Part shown: one piece after another, positions 1 through 8,000 of the stretch
Numbering within the stretch: the first letter of the stretch is position 1
Layout: the number at the start of each line of letters is the position of its first letter
NCBI GenBank assembly: GCA_964654665.1
Contig: CAZZKV010000041.1
Coordinates: forward strand, 1 to 14,929
Reading direction: 5' to 3'
Length of the DNA stretch: 14,929 bases
Origin: CALCKU01 sp964654665
Lineage (GTDB): Bacteria; Pseudomonadota; Alphaproteobacteria; Caulobacterales; Maricaulaceae
Translations under genes and position numbers: made by a program
The notes under the pieces: model-generated
Told to the model about the DNA's origin: nothing
What the model saw: the letters and a program-made list of their open reading frames with translations, nothing else
The model's database searches: none

Positions 1-153
1 AATGCGAAAGTTTATCCATAGCCGGTATTAGACAGTCTGCCTCCTCAATGCTAAGTCAGACACATTTAGAGAGCTCCAACAGGGTGCACCAGAGATAAAA
101 TATGCATAAGCTAAACCCTATTGTGGTTCCTCTCTTATAGGAAAGGACAAATC

Positions 154-621
154 ATGCAGACATCCAAAACTACACTTATCGACGCACCTGCCTCGACAGT
201 TTTTCTGTGGCTGGAAGATAACAGCCGCCTTAAGCAGTGGGTACCCAATCTTATCGAAGATGAAGCTTTGGTCGAAACACCGGAAAAAATCGGATCACGA
301 TTCCGGCAGGTTTTTCTGGAAAACGGCCGTAAGATGGAAATGATTGGCGAGATTACGGCATATGCCGAGAATGAGCGCATGCGAGTCGATATCTCAGGTA
401 ATATGTTTGATCTGGATGCGGATTATAGTCTTAAAGCGCTGTCCGATAATCAGACTGAATTGACCCAAAAGACAAAAATTCGGTTTAAAGGCATAATGAA
501 ATTATTGACACCGATATTTTGGCTGATGTCTAAAGTATCGTCAAAAGACCCGCAAGCAAAAGCCCATGAGACACTTAAAGCCATGGCCGAAGCCGAATAT
601 CTGGCGGGAAAAAGCCCTTAA
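154..621 (+). CDS. SRPBCC (START-like/polyketide cyclase) domain protein
   Basis: This is a 155-residue protein whose whole length fits the SRPBCC helix-grip fold. The N-terminal strand contains IDAPASTVFLWLEDNSRLKQW, the usual opening in which the first strand leads into the helix. Alternating strands follow (SRFRQVFLENGRKMEMIGEI), and a C-terminal amphipathic helix ends in an Ala/Glu-rich tail. There is no signal peptide, so it is probably cytoplasmic. SRPBCC proteins bind hydrophobic ligands in a deep pocket; the ligand here cannot be read from sequence. The ATG at 154 is preferred over an in-frame TTG at 121 because AGGAAAGGA (139-147) sits at proper distance from it and the extra N-terminus looks non-domain. 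It stands alone: upstream sequence has no gene and 198 bp separate it from the next one. The stop codon overlaps the tandem repeat that follows. Fold is fairly sure, function unknown. Confidence 0.8.
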   Translation: MQTSKTTLIDAPASTVFLWLEDNSRLKQWVPNLIEDEALVETPEKIGSRFRQVFLENGRKMEMIGEITAYAENERMRVDISGNMFDLDADYSLKALSDNQTELTQKTKIRFKGIMKLLTPIFWLMSKVSSKDPQAKAHETLKAMAEAEYLAGKSP

Positions 622-652
622 TATTGCTGCAATAACGGAATATTGCTGCAAT
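620..652. repeat. Perfect tandem 14-bp direct repeat of a palindromic unit
   Basis: AATATTGCTGCAAT occurs at 620-633 and again at 639-652, separated by AACGG, giving a 19-bp period. Each copy contains the inverted repeat ATTGC-T-GCAAT, so the array could be two operator-like sites on adjacent helical faces or could fold as a short hairpin. It begins inside the stop codon of the SRPBCC gene and lies about 170 bp upstream of the methyltransferase. No T-run follows, so a simple intrinsic terminator is unlikely. Confidence 0.8.
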
Positions 653-717
653 GGTGGATCAAAAACACATTCAAGACTCATTGCCGGAAAGTCTCGTTGC
701 TGGCTAACCCTATAAAG

Positions 718-745
718 AGATGATTATGTCAGTGAGTTATCATCT
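718..745 (+). other. Possible hairpin in the gap before the methyltransferase
   Basis: AGATGAT (718-724) is the exact reverse complement of ATCATCT (739-745), with a 14-nt loop, followed by TTAAAAAT. The stem is AT-rich and the T-run short, so at best this is a weak terminator for the SRPBCC gene or a transcript-leader structure. The rest of 653-819 holds no ORF with coding character and no clear sigma-70 promoter. Confidence 0.25.
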
Positions 746-819
746 TTAAAAATAAGGACGGGAAGAGGTTTTGGAATGTGGATATTTGACGGGACCATTA
801 TTGCCGCATAAATAGCTCT

Positions 820-1569
820 ATGGATAATGCCGCAACTTTTGGAACACAGGCCGAATGCTATGCCTCCGCTCGCCCGCAATACCCTGATGCGCTGATAGGC
901 TGGATAAGCCAGCAAGCTCCTGCGGTTGGGCGGGTCTGGGATGTAGGCACCGGGTCCGGACAAGCGGCGATAGCTTTGGCCGAAACATTCCAGCAGGTTC
1001 ATGCAACCGATTGGGACTCGGCGCAAATCGCCCAAGCGCCTCCGCACCCGCGCATCCATTATGCCCAAGCTGAAGCACACCACTCCGGCTTGTCGCCGCG
1101 CTCTGTTGATGCCATTACCGCCGCTTCGGCCTTACATTGGTTTGACTGGAAACGCTTTTGGCCCGAAGTTGAGCGCGTGGCCCGTCCCGGCGCGTTATTT
1201 TGTGCCTGGACCTATCACCGCATAGAAACCGATGATGACCTTTACACCATATTTATAGATCCGGTTTCACGCATCATTGCCCCCTATTGGTCAGAAGGAA
1301 ACCGTATCAGCCAGACCGGCTATACAGCAAAAACCCTTGGCATGCCGTTTGACGTTATAAAAACGCCGCCCTTTACCTGTTCACTGCTGTGGACACCGGC
1401 GCAACTTGCCGCTTTTGTTACATCGTGGTCTGCCCATAAACAGGCCCGGATGGATGGGCATGAACAGGCCCTCGCCCGGATAGAACGCACCGCTTTATCC
1501 GCACTGGATGCTCATCCAAGGCCTGTCTATTTACCGCTCAATGTGATTGCCGCACGCATCAATCCCTAA
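820..1569 (+). CDS. Class I SAM-dependent methyltransferase
   Basis: This 249-residue protein has a Rossmann methyltransferase domain. Motif I, the SAM-binding glycine loop, is VWDVGTGSGQ at residues 39-48 (Asp41, Gly43, Gly45, Gly47). The acidic end of strand 2 is in HATDWDSAQIAQA, and ASALHWFDWKRFWPEVERV followed by RPGALFCAW gives motifs IV-VI. The N-terminal pattern F..Y...RPQYP and the LHWFD signature are those of the Methyltransf_11 family that includes yeast TMT1/Crg1-like enzymes, which methylate small carboxylates or lipid-like molecules. The actual substrate is unknown. No strong Shine-Dalgarno sequence precedes the ATG at 820, and no better start exists downstream before motif I. 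It is convergent with mutY, only 5 bp apart. It is probably monocistronic and cytoplasmic. Confidence 0.85.
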   Translation: MDNAATFGTQAECYASARPQYPDALIGWISQQAPAVGRVWDVGTGSGQAAIALAETFQQVHATDWDSAQIAQAPPHPRIHYAQAEAHHSGLSPRSVDAITAASALHWFDWKRFWPEVERVARPGALFCAWTYHRIETDDDLYTIFIDPVSRIIAPYWSEGNRISQTGYTAKTLGMPFDVIKTPPFTCSLLWTPAQLAAFVTSWSAHKQARMDGHEQALARIERTALSALDAHPRPVYLPLNVIAARINP

Positions 1570-1574
1570 TCGCG

Positions 1575-2660
1575 CTATCTATGCGCCAACACTTTTTTCA
1601 TCACGGTCGGCAAAGCAAAATCCTCCAACGCATCAATCTCTGCCCATAAACCATCCAGTGCAGGGCGCCCCATTATCGTCGCGCTATAAACATCCAGACG
1701 CAATTCGAAATGCGTGAATATATGTTTGACAAAACCGCTGTGTTTTTCCCAATTTCGGGATATGGGCGCCGCATCAAGTGGACACTCCGGGCGCGTGCCC
1801 CATGGCGTGCCGGGCACTTCCATCATCCCGCCCAATAGCCCCGCATCCGGGCGGCGGCGCAGTAAAACGGCAGGCGGCTTATCACCTGTTTCATCCCCCG
1901 TGCTATGCAGGACAAAGGCCGCCCCGTAACGGACCCGCAATTTGGCCTTGGGCGTTTTGCGCGGATAATCCGTCTGTGCATCGGCCGCATGCGCCGCGCA
2001 GGCCCATTGCCATGGGCATTGCGCGCAGGATGGATTGCGCGGCGAACACAGGCTGGCCCCCAAATCCATCAAGGCTTGGCCATAATCACCCGGACGTTTG
2101 GGATCGGCGATCTCGCCTGCCGCCCGGCGAATATCCCCCTTGCCTTTGGGCAGTGGGGTTTCAATCCGGCGCAAACGGGCGATAACGCGTTCGACATTGC
2201 CATCAACAATATTGGTTGGCTCATTAAAGCAAATTGCGGCCATAGTCGCCGCCGTATAAAGCCCAATTCCGGGAAGCTTTAAAAGCGCAGCCTCAGTGTC
2301 TGGAAATATCCCGCCATACTCATCGCGCACAACTCCCGCACATTTATGCAGATTTCGCGCACGGGCATAATAACCCAACCCTGCCCACATCGCCAGCACC
2401 CGATCCCGCTCGGCATTGGCAAGATCAATCACCGTTGGAAAGGCGGCCAAAAACTTGTCCCAATAGGGCTTAGCATGCGCTACTGTGGTTTGCTGGAGCA
2501 TAATTTCAGAGAGCCACACGGCGTAAGGATCAGCTTTGCGCCCGGCGGCGCGTTCTTCGGGACGAATGCGCCATGGCAAACTGCGGCCGCTTGCATCATA
2601 CCAACGCAGCAAATCCCGGCGCAACCGGACAATTATTTTCATCTCTAACGGTTTTGTCAT
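1575..2660 (-). CDS. mutY: A/G-specific adenine DNA glycosylase MutY
   Basis: MutY removes adenine misincorporated opposite 8-oxoguanine, the last step of GO-repair. From the ATG at 2660 the protein is 361 residues, close to E. coli MutY. It shows LPWR (28-31), WLSEIMLQQT (49-58) with catalytic Glu52, and the helix-hairpin-helix KLPGIGLYTA (128-137). VDGNV (152-156) carries catalytic Asp153, and the [4Fe-4S] cluster ligands are Cys205, Cys212, Cys215 and Cys221 in the standard C-x6-C-x2-C-x5-C spacing. The C-terminal half is the NUDIX-like 8-oxoG recognition domain (VLLRRRPDAGLLGGMMEVPG). A second ATG at 2642 would remove six residues and cannot be excluded; longer in-frame extensions run antisense through the divergent gene and are not plausible. 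It is divergent from the DciA-like gene (55-bp gap), an arrangement typical of alphaproteobacteria. Confidence 0.96.
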   Translation of the reverse strand: MTKPLEMKIIVRLRRDLLRWYDASGRSLPWRIRPEERAAGRKADPYAVWLSEIMLQQTTVAHAKPYWDKFLAAFPTVIDLANAERDRVLAMWAGLGYYARARNLHKCAGVVRDEYGGIFPDTEAALLKLPGIGLYTAATMAAICFNEPTNIVDGNVERVIARLRRIETPLPKGKGDIRRAAGEIADPKRPGDYGQALMDLGASLCSPRNPSCAQCPWQWACAAHAADAQTDYPRKTPKAKLRVRYGAAFVLHSTGDETGDKPPAVLLRRRPDAGLLGGMMEVPGTPWGTRPECPLDAAPISRNWEKHSGFVKHIFTHFELRLDVYSATIMGRPALDGLWAEIDALEDFALPTVMKKVLAHR

Positions 2661-2695
2661 AGCAAAATAGTCTTTGCGCGCTTTACGCGGCGCTC

Positions 2696-2705
2696 GCAAT
2701 ATTGC
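2696..2705. promoter_or_regulatory. Palindrome in the mutY/dciA-like divergent gap
   Basis: GCAATATTGC is a perfect 10-bp palindrome in the 55-bp gap (2661-2715) between the divergent starts. It lies 11 bp before the ATG at 2716, so it would be near or inside the leader of the DciA-like mRNA. Its AATATTGC core also occurs in both repeat copies at 620-652. No clear -35/-10 pair was found on either strand in this gap. Whether anything binds here is unknown. Confidence 0.2.
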
Positions 2706-2715
2706 ATTTTGTCCT

Positions 2716-3246
2716 ATGGCCTTAAACGGACGAGATAAAGCCGCGGTTACGCGCTGGCTGGAAACCCAGCGGGGGCGCAAGCAATTTCGCCATGCTCCGG
2801 CTGCCGGTGAAGCTATGTCGCGCATCATCCGTCCCATGGCTAAAAAATATAAATCCGGTTCATCCGCCCGCCAGCTTATCCCGCATTGGGAACAAATTGT
2901 CGGCATGCGCTGGGCTCGTATCTCTCGTCCTGTGAAATTTATTGGCCAGCGCGGTTCACGAACACTGGTGATTAGCGCGCCGGGCGCGGCCAGCGGCCTT
3001 ATAACTGCCGCATCAACCCAAATCATTGACCGCTTAACACCTTTCCTAGGGGCTGGATATGTGCAGAGGCTCAAAGTCGTGCCCGACATGCGGCGTACTG
3101 ATACTCATCCAGCGCCTCCGCCCAAACGCGGCCTCTCCCCACGCGAGCATACCGCACTGCAATCACTTGTGGAGACGGTTGACAATAATGCCTTAAAACA
3201 AGCTTTAAAAGATTTAGGCGAAAAGATTATAACGCGCCCGCAATAA
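2716..3246 (+). CDS. DUF721/DciA-like protein (putative replicative helicase loader)
   Basis: The 176-residue product contains the DUF721/DciA core: LIPHWEQIVGMRWARISRPV, then the RGSRTLVISAPGAASGLITA strand-helix and an LGAGYVQRLKVV strand. This is the KH-like fold described for DciA, which in bacteria lacking DnaC/DnaI helps load the replicative helicase DnaB. The N-terminus is basic and the C-terminus (about residues 125-176) is a Pro-rich linker followed by helices. Alphaproteobacteria usually have DUF721 proteins beside mutY and smc, as here, though individual members are mostly uncharacterised. The ATG at 2716 is chosen over an in-frame TTG at 2674 because the extension would overlap the mutY leader. 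Shine-Dalgarno support is weak. The next gene begins 28 bp downstream, so co-transcription is likely. Confidence 0.8.
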   Translation: MALNGRDKAAVTRWLETQRGRKQFRHAPAAGEAMSRIIRPMAKKYKSGSSARQLIPHWEQIVGMRWARISRPVKFIGQRGSRTLVISAPGAASGLITAASTQIIDRLTPFLGAGYVQRLKVVPDMRRTDTHPAPPPKRGLSPREHTALQSLVETVDNNALKQALKDLGEKIITRPQ

Positions 3247-3274
3247 GACTGACGGCCCAATAGGACAGATAATT

Positions 3275-4147
3275 ATGACCCGTATTTTCAACATAGTCGC
3301 CTTGACAACGGCCCTGATAACCAGCGCAGCCTGTAGCCAGGCTTCGCCCCCGACCGATACACATGCACAGCCAGCGGCCTCAACAGAGATCGCAGCGCCC
3401 GTTGCCCCCGTTCACACTACCGATGCGGCACCGCAAGACCAGAGTCGCACAGATCACACAACTCTCGCCGCGCAAGCCCCAGAATTAACGCCGGAACAAC
3501 AGGCGCAACAACAGGCCTATGAGGCGGCTGTCGCCAATATCGACCATGCCCTGACTGAGGCACCTGATGATCATGTTATTGGCGATGTTAAAGCCCCGGC
3601 CACAATTATCACCTATGCGTCTGTAACCTGTCCGCATTGCTCTGACTGGTTTACCAACCAATGGCCCGGCGTGAAAAAAGATCTGGTTGATACCGGGAAA
3701 ATACGCTTTATCTTCCGCGAATTCCCAACAGCTCCGGCGCAACTCGCTATGGCAGGCTTTCTTATCGCCAATTGTGCCGATGACGCTAAATTTTTCGATA
3801 ATATAGTCGCCCAAATGGTCGCGCAAAAAGATATTATGGATGCTGCTGCCGCTGGCAAAGGCCAAGAAACCTATCTGGAGATTGCGCAAAAGGCGGGGCT
3901 AAAGGATCAAGCCGCTATGGATGCCTGTTTTACCGATAAAGCCGGATTTGATCAGATCAACCGCTCTATGCTGCGAGCCGAAGCGGCCGGTGTGGACGCC
4001 GTGCCTAGCTTCTTTATCAATGGCGAGCGGTATAAAGGCGACCAGAGTGTAAAAGCTCTGGCAAGCCAGATTGCAGCGGCTAATGCCGGTGGCATCACGG
4101 CATTGCCCAAGGATAATATGACAAAATTACCCAAAAAACGCCCATAA
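3275..4147 (+). CDS. DsbA-family exported thiol oxidoreductase, copy 1 (CPHC)
   Basis: This 290-residue protein begins with a hydrophobic signal (NIVALTTALITSAAC). Cys20 lies in a lipobox-like SAAC, so it may be a lipoprotein, though the -3 residue is Ser rather than Leu. Residues 21-85 form an Ala/Pro/Gln-rich linker. The thioredoxin-fold domain (Thioredoxin_4/DSBA-like) starts near DHVIGD at 99-104, with the redox site Cys119-Pro-His-Cys122 (codons 3629-3640). CPHC is the active site of classical DsbA. The inserted helical domain follows FREFPTAP, and the cis-proline loop is AVPSFFINGE. The family makes or reshuffles disulfides in envelope proteins. AGGACAG (3262-3268) supports the ATG at 3275. 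It lies in the mutY-DUF721-dsbA-smc neighbourhood. It is paralogous to the next gene, with shared DHVIG, YASV, FREFPTAP and GFLIA. Confidence 0.9.
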   Translation: MTRIFNIVALTTALITSAACSQASPPTDTHAQPAASTEIAAPVAPVHTTDAAPQDQSRTDHTTLAAQAPELTPEQQAQQQAYEAAVANIDHALTEAPDDHVIGDVKAPATIITYASVTCPHCSDWFTNQWPGVKKDLVDTGKIRFIFREFPTAPAQLAMAGFLIANCADDAKFFDNIVAQMVAQKDIMDAAAAGKGQETYLEIAQKAGLKDQAAMDACFTDKAGFDQINRSMLRAEAAGVDAVPSFFINGERYKGDQSVKALASQIAAANAGGITALPKDNMTKLPKKRP

Positions 4148-4153
4148 AAGGCC

Positions 4154-4162
4154 TTATCCACA
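4154..4162 (+). promoter_or_regulatory. Perfect 9-mer DnaA-box match
   Basis: TTATCCACA matches the consensus DnaA box exactly. It lies 7 bp after the stop of dsbA-like copy 1, inside the 100-bp gap before copy 2. A -35-like TTGACG follows at 4165-4170, but I do not see a good -10 at standard spacing. If real, the site would place DnaA at the promoter or leader of the dsbA2-smc unit. A single 9-mer in a window this size can occur by chance, so function is unproven. Confidence 0.35.
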
Positions 4163-4182
4163 ACTTGACGTGTTCATAAGCC

Positions 4183-4196
4183 GTTAACGAATTAAC
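4183..4196. promoter_or_regulatory. Short inverted repeat upstream of dsbA-like copy 2
   Basis: GTTAA-CGAA-TTAAC is an exact inverted repeat with 5-bp arms, lying between the DnaA-box match and the start at 4248. It contains two TTAA half-sites, but separated by 4 nt rather than the 7 nt of the CtrA consensus. It may be a binding site or simply AT-rich promoter-region sequence. Confidence 0.2.
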
Positions 4197-4247
4197 AAAA
4201 CCTTTACATCATTCTTGCGTTTGAAAGCGAAATTGCGAGACTGATAT

Positions 4248-5030
4248 ATGAAAACTTTACAGAAAAATGATTCGGTGATGAATAACAATATAACACGACG
4301 TATCGCGGCAGCCATGATTTTAGGCACAGGCTTAACCCTAAGCGCTTGCGGCGGTTCAGGCAGTAATGCCGCTAAACCGTCCAACGGCGCTTCAAATTAT
4401 GAAGTGGCTGGAGATCATGTTATTGGCAATCCGGATGCGACTGTCACAGTTGTTGAATATGCCTCTGTTGTTTGCGGGGCTTGTGCTAATTTTCACACAA
4501 CGGTCTATCCGGACTTCAAAAAGAAATATATTGATAGCGGCAAAGTACGGTTTGTGTTTCGTGAATTTCCAACCGCGCCTGAAACCCTTGCCCAAACCGG
4601 CTTTCTTATTGCGCGCTGCGCCAATGAGACGAAATATTTTGAAAATATCTCGCTGCAATTCAAACGCCAGAGGCAGATTTTCAAAGCCGCTAACAACGGT
4701 ACAGTTCGCGACGAATATTTAAAAATCGCCAAATCGGCCGGCTTGTCCGAAGATGAATTTTATAGCTGCGTCACCAGCGAGGATAATATTGCGGCACTGC
4801 AAAAAGTCTATGACGGCGGCACAGAAGCCGGCGTTCGCTCCACCCCGTCGTTCCTTGTGAACGGTGAATTAGTCACAAAAACGGCCAATTATCCGCAGCT
4901 TTTCACCATAGAAAGTTTTGACGAATATCTCGCCCCCTTGCTGGGAGAGGAAGCTCCGCCTGCAGATGCGCCTGCGGCGGCAGAGACAGACAAGCCCACA
5001 AAAGACGCTCAACCCGAAGCCGGCGAATAA
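4248..5030 (+). CDS. DsbA-family thiol oxidoreductase lipoprotein, copy 2 (CGAC)
   Basis: The 260-residue product has a clean lipoprotein signal: basic NNNITRR, a hydrophobic stretch, then the lipobox Leu31-Ser-Ala-Cys34 and a Gly/Ser-rich tether. It is probably anchored in the envelope facing the periplasm. The thioredoxin-fold domain follows (DHVIGNPDATVTVVEYASV) with redox site Cys76-Gly-Ala-Cys79 (codons 4473-4484), a less common dipeptide than CPHC. The helical insertion starts after FREFPTAP, and the cis-proline is in RSTPSFLVNGE. The last 25 or so residues are an acidic Pro/Ala-rich tail not expected for the fold. The start could also be the ATG at 4278, which would still leave a lipoprotein signal; neither start has a strong Shine-Dalgarno sequence. 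Its stop is 3 bp before smc, implying translational coupling with it. Confidence 0.9.
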   Translation: MKTLQKNDSVMNNNITRRIAAAMILGTGLTLSACGGSGSNAAKPSNGASNYEVAGDHVIGNPDATVTVVEYASVVCGACANFHTTVYPDFKKKYIDSGKVRFVFREFPTAPETLAQTGFLIARCANETKYFENISLQFKRQRQIFKAANNGTVRDEYLKIAKSAGLSEDEFYSCVTSEDNIAALQKVYDGGTEAGVRSTPSFLVNGELVTKTANYPQLFTIESFDEYLAPLLGEEAPPADAPAAAETDKPTKDAQPEAGE

Positions 5031-5033
5031 TCC

Positions 5034-8000
5034 ATGAGCGCACTGGCCTTTGAAAAAATCAAACTGACGGGATTTAAATCCTTTGTCGATCCAACCGATT
5101 TTTTTATACAGCCGGGACTAACCGGTATCGTCGGACCTAATGGTTGCGGCAAATCCAATCTTCTCGAAGCGATACGCTGGGTCATGGGGGCTAATTCCGC
5201 CAAGGCCATGCGCGGGTCCGCCATGGATGATGTCATATTTTCCGGCACTAAACAGCGTCCTGAACGAAACCAAGCCCATGTCACCCTGACGATTAACAAC
5301 CAAGCGCGCATGGCTCCGCCGATGTTTAATGACGATGACTCGCTGGAAATCACCCGCCTCATCACCAAAGGCAAAGGCAGTAAATATCAAGTCAATGGCA
5401 AAACGGTTCGCGCCAAAGACATTCAGCTTCTTTTTGCTGATGCCAGTACAGGGGCCAATTCCCCGGCCCTTGTACGCCAAGGACAAATTAATGAGCTGAT
5501 CTCGGCCAAGCCCGAAAATCGCCGCCGCATCCTCGAAGAAGCTGCCGGTATATCGGGCCTACATACCCGCCGCCATGAGGCCGAATTGCGTCTGCGGGCC
5601 GCCGAAACCAACCTATCCCGTCTTGATGATGTTATAGGCCAGATCGAGAGTCAGCTTTTATCCCTGCGCCGGCAATCACGCCAAGCAGCCCGTTATAAAC
5701 GTCTGGCAGGTGAAATTAATGAATTTCGGGCCTTACTCTGGCTCAAACGCTGGGAAACCGCGCTGGAAACATTGGCAGGTGCGCAAAAATCGCTCTCTCA
5801 ATGCCAAACTATTGTCCAAGATACAGCCGCCCGGTCCGCTGAATTAACTCGCGTGGCGGCGCAGCTTAATGAAACGCTGGATCCCAAACGTGAAGAACAG
5901 ATTATTGCCGCCGCGGTTTTAGCCCGGCTTAACGCCGCCAAAGAGGTACTCGACGCGGATGAAACGGCAGCCAAAAGCGAAATTCGCAAGTTAGAAAGCC
6001 AGATCGAACAGCTTAAATCCGATTTCGAACGCGAAAGCGGTATTGTTGACGATGCAGCCGAGGCCGAAGCACGTCTGGCCGCGGAATTCGCGCAACTTAA
6101 TGCCGTTAAAGATACAAGTGCGGCGCTGGACGCTGCAGCGGATGAAGCCGAGGCCGCTATAGCGGCACGCTCTATACTTGAGGCCGATTATAATGAGCTA
6201 ACACGACGCTCTGCTGACCAAAATGCGCGCAAAGAGTCGACTGAGCGCGAGATCAGTCAATCGGAATATCGTCTTGGCAATATAACCCGCGAGCTTGAAC
6301 AGGCCCAAGACAGCTTGGCAGCTCTGAATAAAGATAATGGCACAAGTCAAAATCTGTTTGCGGCCGGAGCCAAAGAGGCCGAGGCGGCATTAACGGCGGC
6401 GCGCGCCTTAGAGCAATCGCGAACAAGTGCCCGCACTGAAGCCGAAGCCAAAGACCAAAGCGCGCGCGAAACCTTATCGGAATTACGCCAAGCGCTCTCG
6501 AAACTATCAGGCGAGCGTACAGCTCTCGAACGGCTTTTGGCCCGCAGCCAATCCGCCGATTGGACACCCGCTTTAGATACTCTGGATGTAACAAAGGGCT
6601 ATGAGCAGGCTCTTGCCGCTGTATTAGGCGAAGACCTTGACGCCGGTATAGGCGGTGCGGGATCATTGCGATGGACAGGCGCGGGCAAGCCCGAACAAGC
6701 CTTGCCATCGGATATCCGGCCTCTCTCTGATTTTGTAAGCGCTCCGCCGGAATTATCCGCACGACTCTCGCAAATCGGAATAGCTTCGCAAGAGGATATC
6801 TCTGTGCTAGCCAAGGCGCTTTTACCCGGTCAACGCCTTGTGAGCCTGCAAGGGGCGGTTGCCCGTTGGGATGGGTTTAAAATTGAAGCCGGCGCTGAAA
6901 CCTCAGCGGCTATAAAACTGAAACAGCTTAACCGTCTGACTGACCTTACCGCCGAAATTACAGCCGCAGAAACGGATGTCGAGACAGCCAAAGCAGCGTT
7001 TGAAACCGCCCGCGAATTCCGGCAAGCCGCCGAACAGGCGGCCCGCCAGGCCCGTCAAGCGCTGCCTGATCTGGAGCGTAAAGACCGCGCAGCCCAAGCG
7101 GCTTTATCACAATATGAAACCGATATTGCCCGCGAAACGGCGCAGAAAGCCTCGCTGGAAGACCGTATCGCCCGGCTGATGCGCGAAATTACAGAACAAA
7201 AAGAACACTTTGCGACAGCCAAATCCCGTTTGGCCGATTTAGACAAGGCTGAAGATTATTCAGCACAGCAAGACAGCTTGGCTGAAAAACTCGGCGAAGC
7301 GCGCGCGCGCGCAGACGAGGCCAGCGGTCTGTACCGCAGCTTGAAAAATGATGCCGATGCCCGTGCCGCACGCCTCAGCGCGGTTGAAAGCGAACGAGCC
7401 AATTGGGCGCGGCGCAGCACAGCCGCCAAAGACCGGGTTGAAAGCCTGACTTTGCGGTTAGAAAAGGCCCGAATGGCGCTTCATTCAGCGACCGACGGGC
7501 CGGACCAATTTGCAGAACGCCGCAATAGATTATTCTCGGAATTAGCCGCAGCCGAAAGTCGCCGCAATGCAGCCGCCGACGGGCTATCGGCTGCTGAAAC
7601 GGCTGTCCGTAATGCAGATAGCGCCGCGCGCGAGGCGGAACAGGCCCACGGCACGGCCCGCGAAGACCGCGCCGCTGCCGATGCCCGCCTGACAGCCGCG
7701 CAAGAACGCGTGAGCGAAACACAAGCCCGTATCATGGAAACTGTGTCTTGCGAACCGGCAGATCTGGCATCCAAACTCGGCGAGCTTGATCCGGAAAGCG
7801 GGCTAACGGATATGGATATTGAACGTAAGTTGGAGCGGCTGCAAAAAGAACGCGAAAAAATGGGCGGCGTTAATTTACGCGCCGATGAAGAAGCCGCCGA
7901 GCAAGAAGAACGCCTATCGGCCATGATGGAAGAACGCACCGACCTTGAAGCGGCCATTGCCCGGCTGCGCGAAGGGATTGATGAGTTGAACTCCGAGGGG

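Noticed and set aside
1..153. A partial gene entering from the left edge
   Set aside because: No frame with coding character reaches the edge; the sequence looks intergenic, with only the Shine-Dalgarno sequence of the SRPBCC gene recognisable.
724..1083. Minus-strand frame over the start of the methyltransferase
   Set aside because: Its translation has no recognisable domain, while the plus strand encodes a clear SAM-binding motif.
2661..3089. Long minus-strand extension of the mutY frame upstream of 2660
   Set aside because: It runs antisense through the DciA-like gene, lacks any MutY family similarity, and the family N-terminus begins near 2660.
4184..4195. CtrA-binding site (TTAA-N7-TTAA)
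   Set aside because: The two TTAA half-sites are 4 nt apart, not 7.
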